A stretch of DNA of 12,978 bases from Bacillota bacterium (GTDB lineage Bacteria; Bacillota; Clostridia; Peptostreptococcales; Anaerovoracaceae), in assembly GCA_016282655.1 (NCBI GenBank), contig JAEELK010000192.1, forward strand, positions 1-12,978, given 5' to 3'. The notes under the pieces are model-generated. The model was not told the origin of the DNA. It ran no database searches and saw only the letters and a program-made list of their open reading frames with translations. The translations under genes were made by a program, and so were the position numbers. Positions 1-5,108 of the stretch are shown here, piece by piece (positions within the stretch are counted from its first letter, which is position 1; every line of letters begins with the position of its first letter).

Positions 1-1044
1 ATCGGTGAAATAACTGTAGTGATCGGAGTAATAGGTGCCGTCCTTCAGCACGGCAGCGACAAGGTCGTCGCCTTCCTCTACGGTATCGACGGTCACGACG
101 TTCGGATTCAACTCATCGTTAGTATAGAATCCGTACGCGCCGTTCTCCACGCCCCAGAACTTCGTGACCCAGCCGTCCTCGGCCGCTGTATAGCCGCCGG
201 GTTTGTAAGTCTCGTGCAGGGCGACCAGCGCTTCGTCGTAGCTCAGTTCACCGTCGGAGTTGAGGTCGGTCACCGTGACCTTCGCCTGCACCAGCGCCAG
301 CACGCCCGCGTTGCTGATCGTTACGTACACGTCCGCAGGATCGGCGGGTTCGGGAGGCGGCAGAAGCTTCTCTACACTCGGGATCGCCAGATAATACTGC
401 GCGGAGGGCGTGCCGCCGTCCGGCTTGACGATCTTCACGGCGGTCGCTTGGCCGCAGTATTCGGTGCTCAGTTCAAAGACGAAGCGGCCGTCTGTCAGGG
501 CATAGTAATCGTCCTCATCGGGTTCCTCGTCCGTGTTCAGCGTGTCCAGATAGAGGCCGGCATAAACGGTCGTATTCTTGGGATAATACGTGACCGTCAC
601 CGTATCTCCATTCTCGCTTATCACGGCAGCTGTTCCCTCCTGGGGAGTGAACATGCCGAAAGCACTTGTCAGGTCTTTTTTGTAGAAGTTGACGTCGTTC
701 CCTTCGTAGTCCAGGGTCAGGGGCGCGTCTTCTTCCGGATCGTCGTCCGCTTCGGCAGCGAACTCGCCTTCCGCTTCGAAGGTCTCTTCTTCAGGCAGGA
801 CCTCTTCCGCGGGTTCCTCCGCGGGTTCTCCCGTGGGTTCTTCTGCGGGTTCCTCCGCAGGTTCTTCCGCAGGTTCTTCCGCGGGTTCCTCCGCAGGTTC
901 TTCCGCAGGTTCTGTGTCTTCGATCTGCTCGACCGCCTCAGCCGGATCATCCGCTTCGTCCAGCTCTGCGGCCCAGACGCCCATCGGCAGCAGACCGATG
1001 ACCATCACAAGTACGAGCAGCCATGACAGCAGCCGTTTTCTCAT
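1..1044 (-). CDS. Secreted acidic repeat protein, putative corrinoid-related surface protein (5' part, continues past the left edge)
   Basis: 348 residues are visible and there is no stop before base 1. The start is the ATG at 1042-1044, with AAAGGAG at 1053-1059, 8 bases upstream. Residues 1-25 are a signal peptide (MRKRLL, hydrophobic core, VWA before the likely cleavage site). Residues 26-108 are a highly acidic low-complexity stalk with nine EPAE-type units (45-80). A beta-rich-looking region follows (about 109-226), then a Pro-rich linker (LLPPPEP) and a second region holding an EF-hand-like loop (D260, N262, D264, G265, L267, E271) and the string GWVTKFWGVENGAYGFY near 291-307. From memory, the latter style occurs in clostridial surface proteins related to DUF4430/transcobalamin-C-terminal-like domains. 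The upstream cobalamin riboswitch supports a corrinoid link. Function, and any cell-wall anchor beyond the edge, are inferred. Secretion is confident; the cobalamin role is moderate. Confidence 0.85.
   Translation of the reverse strand, partial: MRKRLLSWLLVLVMVIGLLPMGVWAAELDEADDPAEAVEQIEDTEPAEEPAEEPAEEPAEEPAEEPAEEPTGEPAEEPAEEVLPEEETFEAEGEFAAEADDDPEEDAPLTLDYEGNDVNFYKKDLTSAFGMFTPQEGTAAVISENGDTVTVTYYPKNTTVYAGLYLDTLNTDEEPDEDDYYALTDGRFVFELSTEYCGQATAVKIVKPDGGTPSAQYYLAIPSVEKLLPPPEPADPADVYVTISNAGVLALVQAKVTVTDLNSDGELSYDEALVALHETYKPGGYTAAEDGWVTKFWGVENGAYGFYTNDELNPNVVTVDTVEEGDDLVAAVLKDGTYYSDHYSYFTD
805..912 (-). repeat. Nine tandem 12-bp units encoding EPAE
   Basis: Nine consecutive in-frame 12-base units code for Glu-Pro-Ala-Glu. 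Only the seventh differs in protein (EPTG). The units differ silently at third positions (CCT/CCC, GCG/GCA, GAA/GAG), so the array is not perfectly homogeneous. It forms part of the acidic stalk between the signal peptide and the folded regions of the secreted protein. Such arrays usually act as extended spacers through the cell wall, and their copy number can change by slippage or recombination without breaking the frame. Confidence 0.95.
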
Positions 1045-1103
1045 GTTCTTTTCTCCTTTCAAATATGCGCCGGGTTTTTGTTTTCGGGGGTGTGCCGGGA
1101 TAC

Positions 1104-1139
1104 AAAAAAGCAGGCCCTCGGCAAATGCCGGAGGCCCGC
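1104..1139 (-). terminator. Intrinsic terminator in the riboswitch leader (likely expression platform)
   Basis: On the minus strand a 13-bp GC-rich stem (1139-1127 with 1122-1110; one mismatch, two G-T wobbles) closes an ATTT loop and is followed by six T (1109-1104). It lies downstream of the cobalamin aptamer and 60 bases before the start codon of the secreted protein gene, within the same leader. That placement fits a ligand-controlled attenuator rather than an end-of-operon terminator, since the preceding gene already has its own terminator at 1398-1435. Confidence 0.85.
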
Positions 1140-1187
1140 AGGAAGACAAAAAAAGGAAAGCATGTCCTGGAGCTGGCATCCATGCAT

Positions 1188-1319
1188 TTCAAGGCAAACG
1201 GCGCGTATCTGACTTATCCTCCCTGGGGAGGCTTCACAGTGCCCTGCGCGCGGGGATTTGCACCCACATTCCGCTTTCCGCGCCTCTCCGAAAGAGAGGC
1301 CGGACCGCCTGCCTGTCCA
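1188..1319 (-). promoter_or_regulatory. Cobalamin riboswitch aptamer
   Basis: Reading the minus strand, the leader shows hallmark cobalamin-riboswitch elements in the right order. GGGTGCAAATCC (its TGCAAATCC part is at 1262-1254) sits in a GTGGG/CCCGC stem-loop. The B12-box-like GGCACTGTGA is at 1243-1234. A CCTCC/GGAGG hairpin (1231-1218) follows, then AAGTCAGATAC (1215-1205). An outer P1-like pairing AGGCA (1314-1310) with TGCCT (1196-1192) closes the fold, and a 7-bp accessory hairpin GCCTCTC/GAGAGGC lies at 1300-1282. At about 130 nt it is short for RF00174, so it could be a compact variant. It begins about 15 bases after the predicted transcription start and is followed by a terminator, so ligand binding probably lowers expression of the secreted protein. 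No covariance-model score was run. Confidence 0.85.
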
Positions 1320-1340
1320 TTATTCATTTATGTATTTTGG

Positions 1341-1369
1341 ATTATATCGCAGATCCGCGTTTTCGTCCA
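1341..1369 (-). promoter_or_regulatory. Promoter of the riboswitch-secreted protein unit
   Basis: TGGACG (1369-1364), a 17-base spacer and a perfect TATAAT (1346-1341) form a housekeeping-sigma promoter on the minus strand. Transcription should start near 1334, just upstream of the riboswitch aptamer. The promoter lies after the terminator of the Na/Pi cotransporter gene, so the secreted protein gene is an independent unit. Confidence 0.8.
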
Positions 1370-1397
1370 GTCATTTTTCCAGATCCTCAGGAAAATG

Positions 1398-1435
1398 CAA
1401 AAGCGGACCGGGGACGGCGCGCCGTCCCCGGTCCG
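1398..1435 (-). terminator. Intrinsic terminator after the Na/Pi cotransporter gene
   Basis: A perfect 32-base palindrome (1404-1435) starts 18 bases after the stop codon of the transporter gene. Transcribed on the minus strand it gives a stem of about 14 bp with a GCGC loop, followed by CTTTTGCATTTT. Its symmetry means it could also act on plus-strand transcripts, though no T run follows on that side. Confidence 0.85.
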
Positions 1436-1452
1436 GATCAGGTTTCGCTCTT

Positions 1453-3084
1453 CTACAGCACCTCGTTGTCCGCGAGGGCGTTGGCGATCTTCAGCGCGTG
1501 GTCGGAGCAGCGCTCCAGATACACGGCCATGTCTGTGAAAATGACGCCGCCCTTGGCACTGCAGGTCTCGTTCATCAGCCGGCGGATGTGGTTGCCGGTG
1601 ATCTCGTCTTTGATGTCGTCCACAGTCTCTTCCAGGTCCTTGGCCTCGGCAAGGCGGTCGAAGTCGTTGTTGTCGAAGATCCAGAAACAGAGCGTGAGCG
1701 AGCGGATCGTTGCAACGGCCATTGTATGCAGCTCCCCGAGCGCCTCCTCGCTGATCGTGGCGCGGCCGCTTTGAAGTATCTCCTCGAACTCCACGATGTT
1801 CTCCGCGTGGTCGGAGATGCGCTCGATGTCGTCCACCGCGCGGATCATGCGGTACAGCCGGTTCAGGTTCCGGGGCGACATGTCCTGCATCCGGAGCTCC
1901 ACGAGCTTGTCCACGATGTCCCTTGCCAGCAGGTCCACCGTCTCCTCGTTGACCTCCACTGTGGCGCGCTTCGCGTCGTTGAGCGTGAAGAAGCAGTCCA
2001 GCGCCTGCTCGAGATTGTTCAGCGCGATATGGCCCATGCGCGAGATCTCCAGCCGTGCCTGCTCCATGGCGAGCGCGGGCGGGATCCGGGACGTCTGGGT
2101 GAGATACACCAGCCGACGCTGCTCCTGCACTTTCGCCTCCTCCTCGCTCACCGGGAGCAGGCGCTCCGACAGCTTCACGATGTAGGACGAAAGCGGCAGC
2201 AGCACGGCCACGGAGATCACCGCGAAGGCGGTGTGGGTGTTGGCGATCTGGCGGGCGACGTTCCCGGGGCTGAGCGCCCGGATCCATTCCAGCACCTGCG
2301 GGAAAGCGGTGATCAGAGCAAGGATCAGGACGGCACGCAGCAGGTTGAACAGCAGGTTCAGGATCGAGCAGCGCCTGCCCTCGCGGTTGGCCGTCAAGCC
2401 GGCGAGGATGTTGGGCATGACGGAGCCGACAGCGGCGCCGATGACCAGGTAAACGGCCGTCTGGTAGGAGAGGATCCCCTGCACGGCGAAGGCCTGGAAG
2501 ATGACGGTCGAGGAGGAGGAACTTTGCAGCAGCGCGGTGAACAGCACGCCGAACAGCACCGACAGGATCGGATTGGACAGCCGGGCCATCATTGCGGCGA
2601 ACGCTTCCGTCTCGGAGAGCGGGGCGATGGCCCTCTTCATCAGCGTCAATCCGACGAACAGCATACCAAAGCCCAGGACAACGTTTCCGATGTCCCGGGC
2701 TTTATGGTTTTTCACAAACAGCGATACGACCGCTCCCGCGAACAGAAGGAACGGAGCGAAAACGCCGATATCGAAGGCGGTGATCTGCGCGGTGATGGTA
2801 GTGCCGATGTTCGCGCCCATGATCACGCCGAGGGCCTGCGCGAGGGACATCATCCCCGACGTGACGAAGCCGATCACCATAACGTCCGTAGCGGACGAGC
2901 TCTGTACGAGCACCGTGATCCCGACGCCGACCAGAACGGACACCAGGCGGCTCTTCCCTGCCTTTTCCAGGATGCCCTTCAGGTTTTCACCGCAAGCGTT
3001 GCGAAGGCCGGTAGACATCACCGTCATCCCGTACAGGAACAGGCCGATGCCCCCGCAGAGAGAGAATATTTCGCTGGCAGTCAT
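1453..3084 (-). CDS. Na/Pi cotransporter family protein with C-terminal PhoU-like domain
   Basis: This 543-residue membrane protein likely imports phosphate (or balances it) with sodium. The first transporter repeat carries QSSSATDVMV (61-70) and GANIGTTITA (90-99). The second carries QSSSSST (187-193). Together they are the paired QSSS motifs of the PF02690 family. Hydrophobic segments fill roughly residues 5-305. Residues from about 340 onward are helical and match the PhoU-like regulatory tail found on bacterial NptA/YjbB-type members (for example HTMAVATIRSL and RCSDHALKIANAL). In the second repeat the usual GANIGTT is replaced by GAAVGSVMPN (216-225). The start ATG has GAAAGGG about 10 bases upstream. 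Two TTTACA repeats lie 70 bases upstream, suggesting phosphate control. Whether it transports phosphate or another anion cannot be told from sequence. Confidence 0.93.
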   Translation of the reverse strand: MTASEIFSLCGGIGLFLYGMTVMSTGLRNACGENLKGILEKAGKSRLVSVLVGVGITVLVQSSSATDVMVIGFVTSGMMSLAQALGVIMGANIGTTITAQITAFDIGVFAPFLLFAGAVVSLFVKNHKARDIGNVVLGFGMLFVGLTLMKRAIAPLSETEAFAAMMARLSNPILSVLFGVLFTALLQSSSSSTVIFQAFAVQGILSYQTAVYLVIGAAVGSVMPNILAGLTANREGRRCSILNLLFNLLRAVLILALITAFPQVLEWIRALSPGNVARQIANTHTAFAVISVAVLLPLSSYIVKLSERLLPVSEEEAKVQEQRRLVYLTQTSRIPPALAMEQARLEISRMGHIALNNLEQALDCFFTLNDAKRATVEVNEETVDLLARDIVDKLVELRMQDMSPRNLNRLYRMIRAVDDIERISDHAENIVEFEEILQSGRATISEEALGELHTMAVATIRSLTLCFWIFDNNDFDRLAEAKDLEETVDDIKDEITGNHIRRLMNETCSAKGGVIFTDMAVYLERCSDHALKIANALADNEVL

Positions 3085-3153
3085 ACGATCTTAACCCTTT
3101 CATCAACTCGGCTGTATCGTATACTCCATACGTCAAACCCGATATCATTCATT

Positions 3154-3170
3154 TGTAAAGTCCATGTAAA
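3154..3170 (-). promoter_or_regulatory. Candidate Pho box (TTTACA direct repeat) before the Na/Pi gene
   Basis: Two identical TTTACA hexamers (3170-3165 and 3159-3154, minus strand) are separated by exactly 5 bases, an 11-base helical repeat. This matches the TT(A/T/C)ACA-N5 design of PhoP-binding sites known from Bacillus subtilis. A weaker TTGACG at 3136-3131 may extend the array. The site lies 70-86 bases upstream of a phosphate-transporter start codon and directly after the previous unit's hairpin. No convincing -35/-10 pair is visible here; TACGAT near 3121-3116 is a possible -10. Confidence 0.5.
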
Positions 3171-3175
3171 GAAGG

Positions 3176-3203
3176 CGTCCCCCCGCCTTTCGGCAGAGGG
3201 ACG
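3176..3203 (-). terminator. Hairpin after the RDD protein gene, probable terminator
   Basis: Starting 8 bases after the RDD gene stop codon, a fully paired 12-bp stem (two G-T wobbles) closes a GAAA tetraloop on the minus strand. It is followed only by CCTTCTTT, a weak U tract, so termination may be partial or the hairpin may mainly protect the 3' end. It separates the sppA-RDD unit from the Na/Pi gene. Confidence 0.65.
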
Positions 3204-3211
3204 TTCAAAGC

Positions 3212-3742
3212 TTATTTTCGGTAGGGTTCGTACCACTGGGCAACAGGGTCCGTCACCTCCCGAATGAGCCGGGGCTGCTGCGGTCCCGGCGTCTCCGGAG
3301 CCGCTTCCACAGGGGTCACCTGAGTGTCGCAGATCCTGTCGTGGAGCGCCCCGTTCTTCGGGTCGGCGATCGCCAGGAAATAACCGATCAGCAGGATGGA
3401 GCTGAGATAGCGGGCGTAGGTCTCGCGGCAGAGGACCGTGAGGAACGTCGGCCGCTCCCCGTTCCGGTCAGTGACGCGCAGGCCCATCGCAAGCTTGCCC
3501 AGCGTGCCGCCGGCGAACCAGGTCAGCAGCACGAAGTAAGCGCAGGACGCCGCCCACAGAAAGATGTCCGTCCAGCTGAACTTGAACAGCACGGCGCGGG
3601 ACAGCGGATCCCCGCCCGCCGAAGCGAACAGTGCGCTGACGCGCGGGATGAACAGCACGACCGCCAGGATCGCGCGATCCATTAAGTACGCCGCGAATCT
3701 CGGCCAGAACCGGGCCGGGCGGACTGCGTCAGTTGTCCGCAT
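3212..3742 (-). CDS. RDD family integral membrane protein
   Basis: The 176-residue protein has the RDD layout. It starts with RFAAYLMDRAIL (R15, D22 on the first membrane helix, about 17-35), followed by a second helix (about 58-78), the loop GGTLGKLAMGLRVTD (78-92), a third helix (about 113-127) and NGALHDRICDTQV (130-142). The C-terminal 34 residues are Pro- and Glu-rich and probably cytoplasmic. Family function is poorly defined; some members affect ion homeostasis, and the domain is often found next to peptidases. The ATG at 3740-3742 lies inside the end of sppA (14-base overlap), which implies translational coupling and co-transcription with that peptidase. Only a weak GGTGG precedes it, consistent with coupling. 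Confidence 0.9.
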   Translation of the reverse strand: MRTTDAVRPARFWPRFAAYLMDRAILAVVLFIPRVSALFASAGGDPLSRAVLFKFSWTDIFLWAASCAYFVLLTWFAGGTLGKLAMGLRVTDRNGERPTFLTVLCRETYARYLSSILLIGYFLAIADPKNGALHDRICDTQVTPVEAAPETPGPQQPRLIREVTDPVAQWYEPYRK

Positions 3743-4733
3743 AAGCCATCACCACCAGCCTGCCGTGCTCCTTCGCAAAGCGGGTCAGTTCCTGCGTGTC
3801 GGACCGCGGCGCAACGCTTTCGATGAAGTTGAACAGGGAATAGACCGGCGAGGTCGCCGGCTCGATCTCATAAAGCACGTCTGTCCCCGCGCGGGAGAGC
3901 ACGTCCTGCTCATATTCCTCGTAACGGCAGATCCCGTCGATGAAACCGGCTTTCAGCGCCTGCCGCGCCGTCATCTCCCGGCCGTCGTCGAGCTCGCGGA
4001 CCCGGTCCTTCGTCATGCCGCGGCCTTCCGCCACGATCTCCAGGAACTGGTCGTAGCTCTCGTCCACGATGGACTGGTAGATCTCCTTCTGCTCGTCCGT
4101 CCAGGGGACGCCCGACATGCCGATGCCCTTGTTCTCGCTGCTTTTGAAGGCGACCTGCTCCACACCGAGCTTCTCAAACAGGCCGGAGAAGTTGTACGCA
4201 GCCATGTACACGCCGATGTTCACGCACAGGCAGTTCCGGTTGGCATAGATCTCGTCGGACGCCATGGCGACGTAGTAGCCGCCGGAGCAGGCCAGCGAAT
4301 CGAAATAACAGTAGATGGGCCGGCCGGTGGCTTTGTAGTCCATGAGCCTGAGATAGAGTTCGTCGCCCGCGTTCATCTCGCCGCCCGGCGAGTCGATGTA
4401 CAGGAGCATACCGACGTTGTTGTCATCCTCGATGAGATCCTTCACGCTCTCCAGAAGGAAATCGTGGTCATAACTCCCCGAGGCGGTAAGAGAGCCGGTC
4501 CCGCCGTTGTCCATGATGGTGCCTTCCACCTTCAGCTTGGCGAGATAAGGCTCCGTCGGGCGGGGCCCGGACGCGGAAGACGTCCCGAACGCGCCGGAGA
4601 TCAAGCTCTCCGCCGAGGAGAGGAACTCCGCACTGCGTTCCCGGGCCTGGATGGCCGTGCGGACGCCCATCCATCCGGTCAGCGCGACCACCGCCAGCGC
4701 AACGATCAGCCAGAGGGTCTTCTTTTTGTTCAT
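3729..4733 (-). CDS. sppA: Signal peptide peptidase SppA, S49 family
   Basis: A 334-residue membrane-anchored serine protease that probably degrades cleaved signal peptides. One N-terminal membrane helix (about 7-24) follows MNKKK. The catalytic core has LLYIDSPGGEMNAGDE (110-125), the nucleophile Ser150 in ACSGGYYVAMASD, and Lys202 in SSENKGIG as the likely general base. The 52-residue spacing equals that of B. subtilis SppA (Ser147/Lys199, recalled). The usual GSIGV is VNIGV here. The single S49 domain and length match Gram-positive SppA. The frame is open further upstream, to 4892, but that would run back through the rpmE terminator. The ATG at 4731-4733 has an excellent GGAAAGGAG and is chosen. 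It lies 28 bases downstream of the rpmE terminator T run, with no obvious promoter between. Confidence 0.95.
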   Translation of the reverse strand: MNKKKTLWLIVALAVVALTGWMGVRTAIQARERSAEFLSSAESLISGAFGTSSASGPRPTEPYLAKLKVEGTIMDNGGTGSLTASGSYDHDFLLESVKDLIEDDNNVGMLLYIDSPGGEMNAGDELYLRLMDYKATGRPIYCYFDSLACSGGYYVAMASDEIYANRNCLCVNIGVYMAAYNFSGLFEKLGVEQVAFKSSENKGIGMSGVPWTDEQKEIYQSIVDESYDQFLEIVAEGRGMTKDRVRELDDGREMTARQALKAGFIDGICRYEEYEQDVLSRAGTDVLYEIEPATSPVYSLFNFIESVAPRSDTQELTRFAKEHGRLVVMAYADN

Positions 4734-4738
4734 GGCGA

Positions 4739-4747
4739 CTCCTTTCC
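4739..4747 (-). promoter_or_regulatory. Ribosome binding site fixing the sppA start
   Basis: GGAAAGGAG ends 5 bases before the ATG at 4731-4733. No such signal precedes the in-frame ATG at 4892, which lies inside rpmE, so the downstream start is preferred. Confidence 0.85.
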
Positions 4748-4760
4748 GAACCAGAAAATG

Positions 4761-4792
4761 AAAAGGGCGGGATGGCCTAAACCGTCCCGCCC
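4761..4792 (-). terminator. Intrinsic terminator of rpmE
   Basis: Twelve bases after the rpmE stop codon, GGGCGGGA (4792-4785) pairs perfectly with TCCCGCCC (4772-4765), extended by CGG/CCA-type inner pairs around a short loop. TTTTCATTTT follows. The sppA ribosome binding site begins only 13 bases beyond the first T run. Confidence 0.85.
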
Positions 4793-4804
4793 GCGTTTCA
4801 GCAA

Positions 4805-5005
4805 TTACTGCAGACCGTACTTCTTGTTGAACTTCTCCACACGGCCGCTGGTATCGACCAGCTTCTGCTTGCCGGTATAGAAGGGATGGCACTTGGAGCA
4901 GATCTCCACGGTGATGTCCTTCTTCGTGGAACCGGTCTCGATCACTTCACCGCAGGCGCAGCGGATGGTGGTGCGCTGATACTTGGGATGGATGCCTTCT
5001 TGCAT
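4805..5005 (-). CDS. rpmE: 50S ribosomal protein L31 (zinc-binding type)
   Basis: The 66-residue protein begins [10 protein letters not shown] and has C16, C18, C36 and C39 (RCACGEV and [12 protein letters not shown]). These are the zinc ligands of the C+ form of L31, a late-assembling large-subunit protein at the intersubunit bridge. Its length fits the family exactly. The ATG at 5003-5005 has AAAGGAG 8 bases upstream. An in-frame ATG at 5065 would add 20 residues foreign to the family and start at the edge of the promoter, so it is rejected. A near-consensus promoter and a hairpin precede it, and a terminator follows, so rpmE appears monocistronic. The C+ form is typically used when zinc is adequate; no C- paralogue is visible here. 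Confidence 0.97.
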   Translation of the reverse strand: MQEGIHPKYQRTTIRCACGEVIETGSTKKDITVEICSKCHPFYTGKQKLVDTSGRVEKFNKKYGLQ

Positions 5006-5029
5006 GGGTGTGACTCCTTTATCATTACT

Positions 5030-5061
5030 GCCCTGAGACCGGTAGACCGGGGATACAAGGC
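5030..5061 (-). promoter_or_regulatory. Possible rpmE leader hairpin
   Basis: In the approximately 60-nt rpmE leader, GCCTTG (5061-5056) can pair with CAGGGC (5035-5030). Inside it CCGG (5050-5047) pairs with CCGG (5042-5039) around a TCTA loop. The structure ends 10 bases before the ribosome binding site. L31 leaders that bind their own product are known in several bacterial groups; whether this one matches any of them was not tested, and the stems are short. Confidence 0.35.
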
Positions 5062-5070
5062 GCAAAGCGG

Positions 5071-5099
5071 ATTATAGCAAAAGGGGTCTGTGAATGCAA
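5071..5099 (-). promoter_or_regulatory. Promoter of rpmE
   Basis: TTGCAT (5099-5094), a 17-base spacer and a perfect TATAAT (5076-5071) lie between the addA stop codon and rpmE. The start point should be near 5064, giving a leader of about 60 nt. The -35 box lies 10 bases from the end of addA. Confidence 0.85.
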
Positions 5100-5108
5100 G
5101 CATTTTTT

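Noticed and set aside
805..912. Short regular repeats as a possible CRISPR array
   Set aside because: The 12-bp units are directly adjacent with no spacers and are in frame within a coding sequence.
19..1026. Plus-strand open frame over the secreted protein gene, with RGFF/GSSA-like repeats
   Set aside because: Its repeats are the antisense of the EPAE array. The minus strand has a signal peptide, ribosome binding site, promoter and riboswitch; this frame has none.
1104..1139. Hairpin read as the end-of-gene terminator for the Na/Pi transporter
   Set aside because: That gene has a stronger terminator at 1398-1435, and a separate promoter lies between, so this hairpin belongs to the riboswitch leader.
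1258..3267. Plus-strand open frame of 669 codons over the Na/Pi transporter gene
   Set aside because: It is antisense to a clear 543-residue membrane protein, is rich in His, Gln, Arg and Asp with no family pattern, and is an expected by-product of GC-biased third positions.
3564..4880. Plus-strand open frame of 438 codons over sppA
   Set aside because: It is antisense to SppA catalytic motifs and shows no recognisable domain.
5101..5107. Seven-T run at the end of addA as a terminator
   Set aside because: The Ts are on the plus strand; the minus-strand transcript reads A7 here and no stable hairpin precedes it. No addA terminator was identified.
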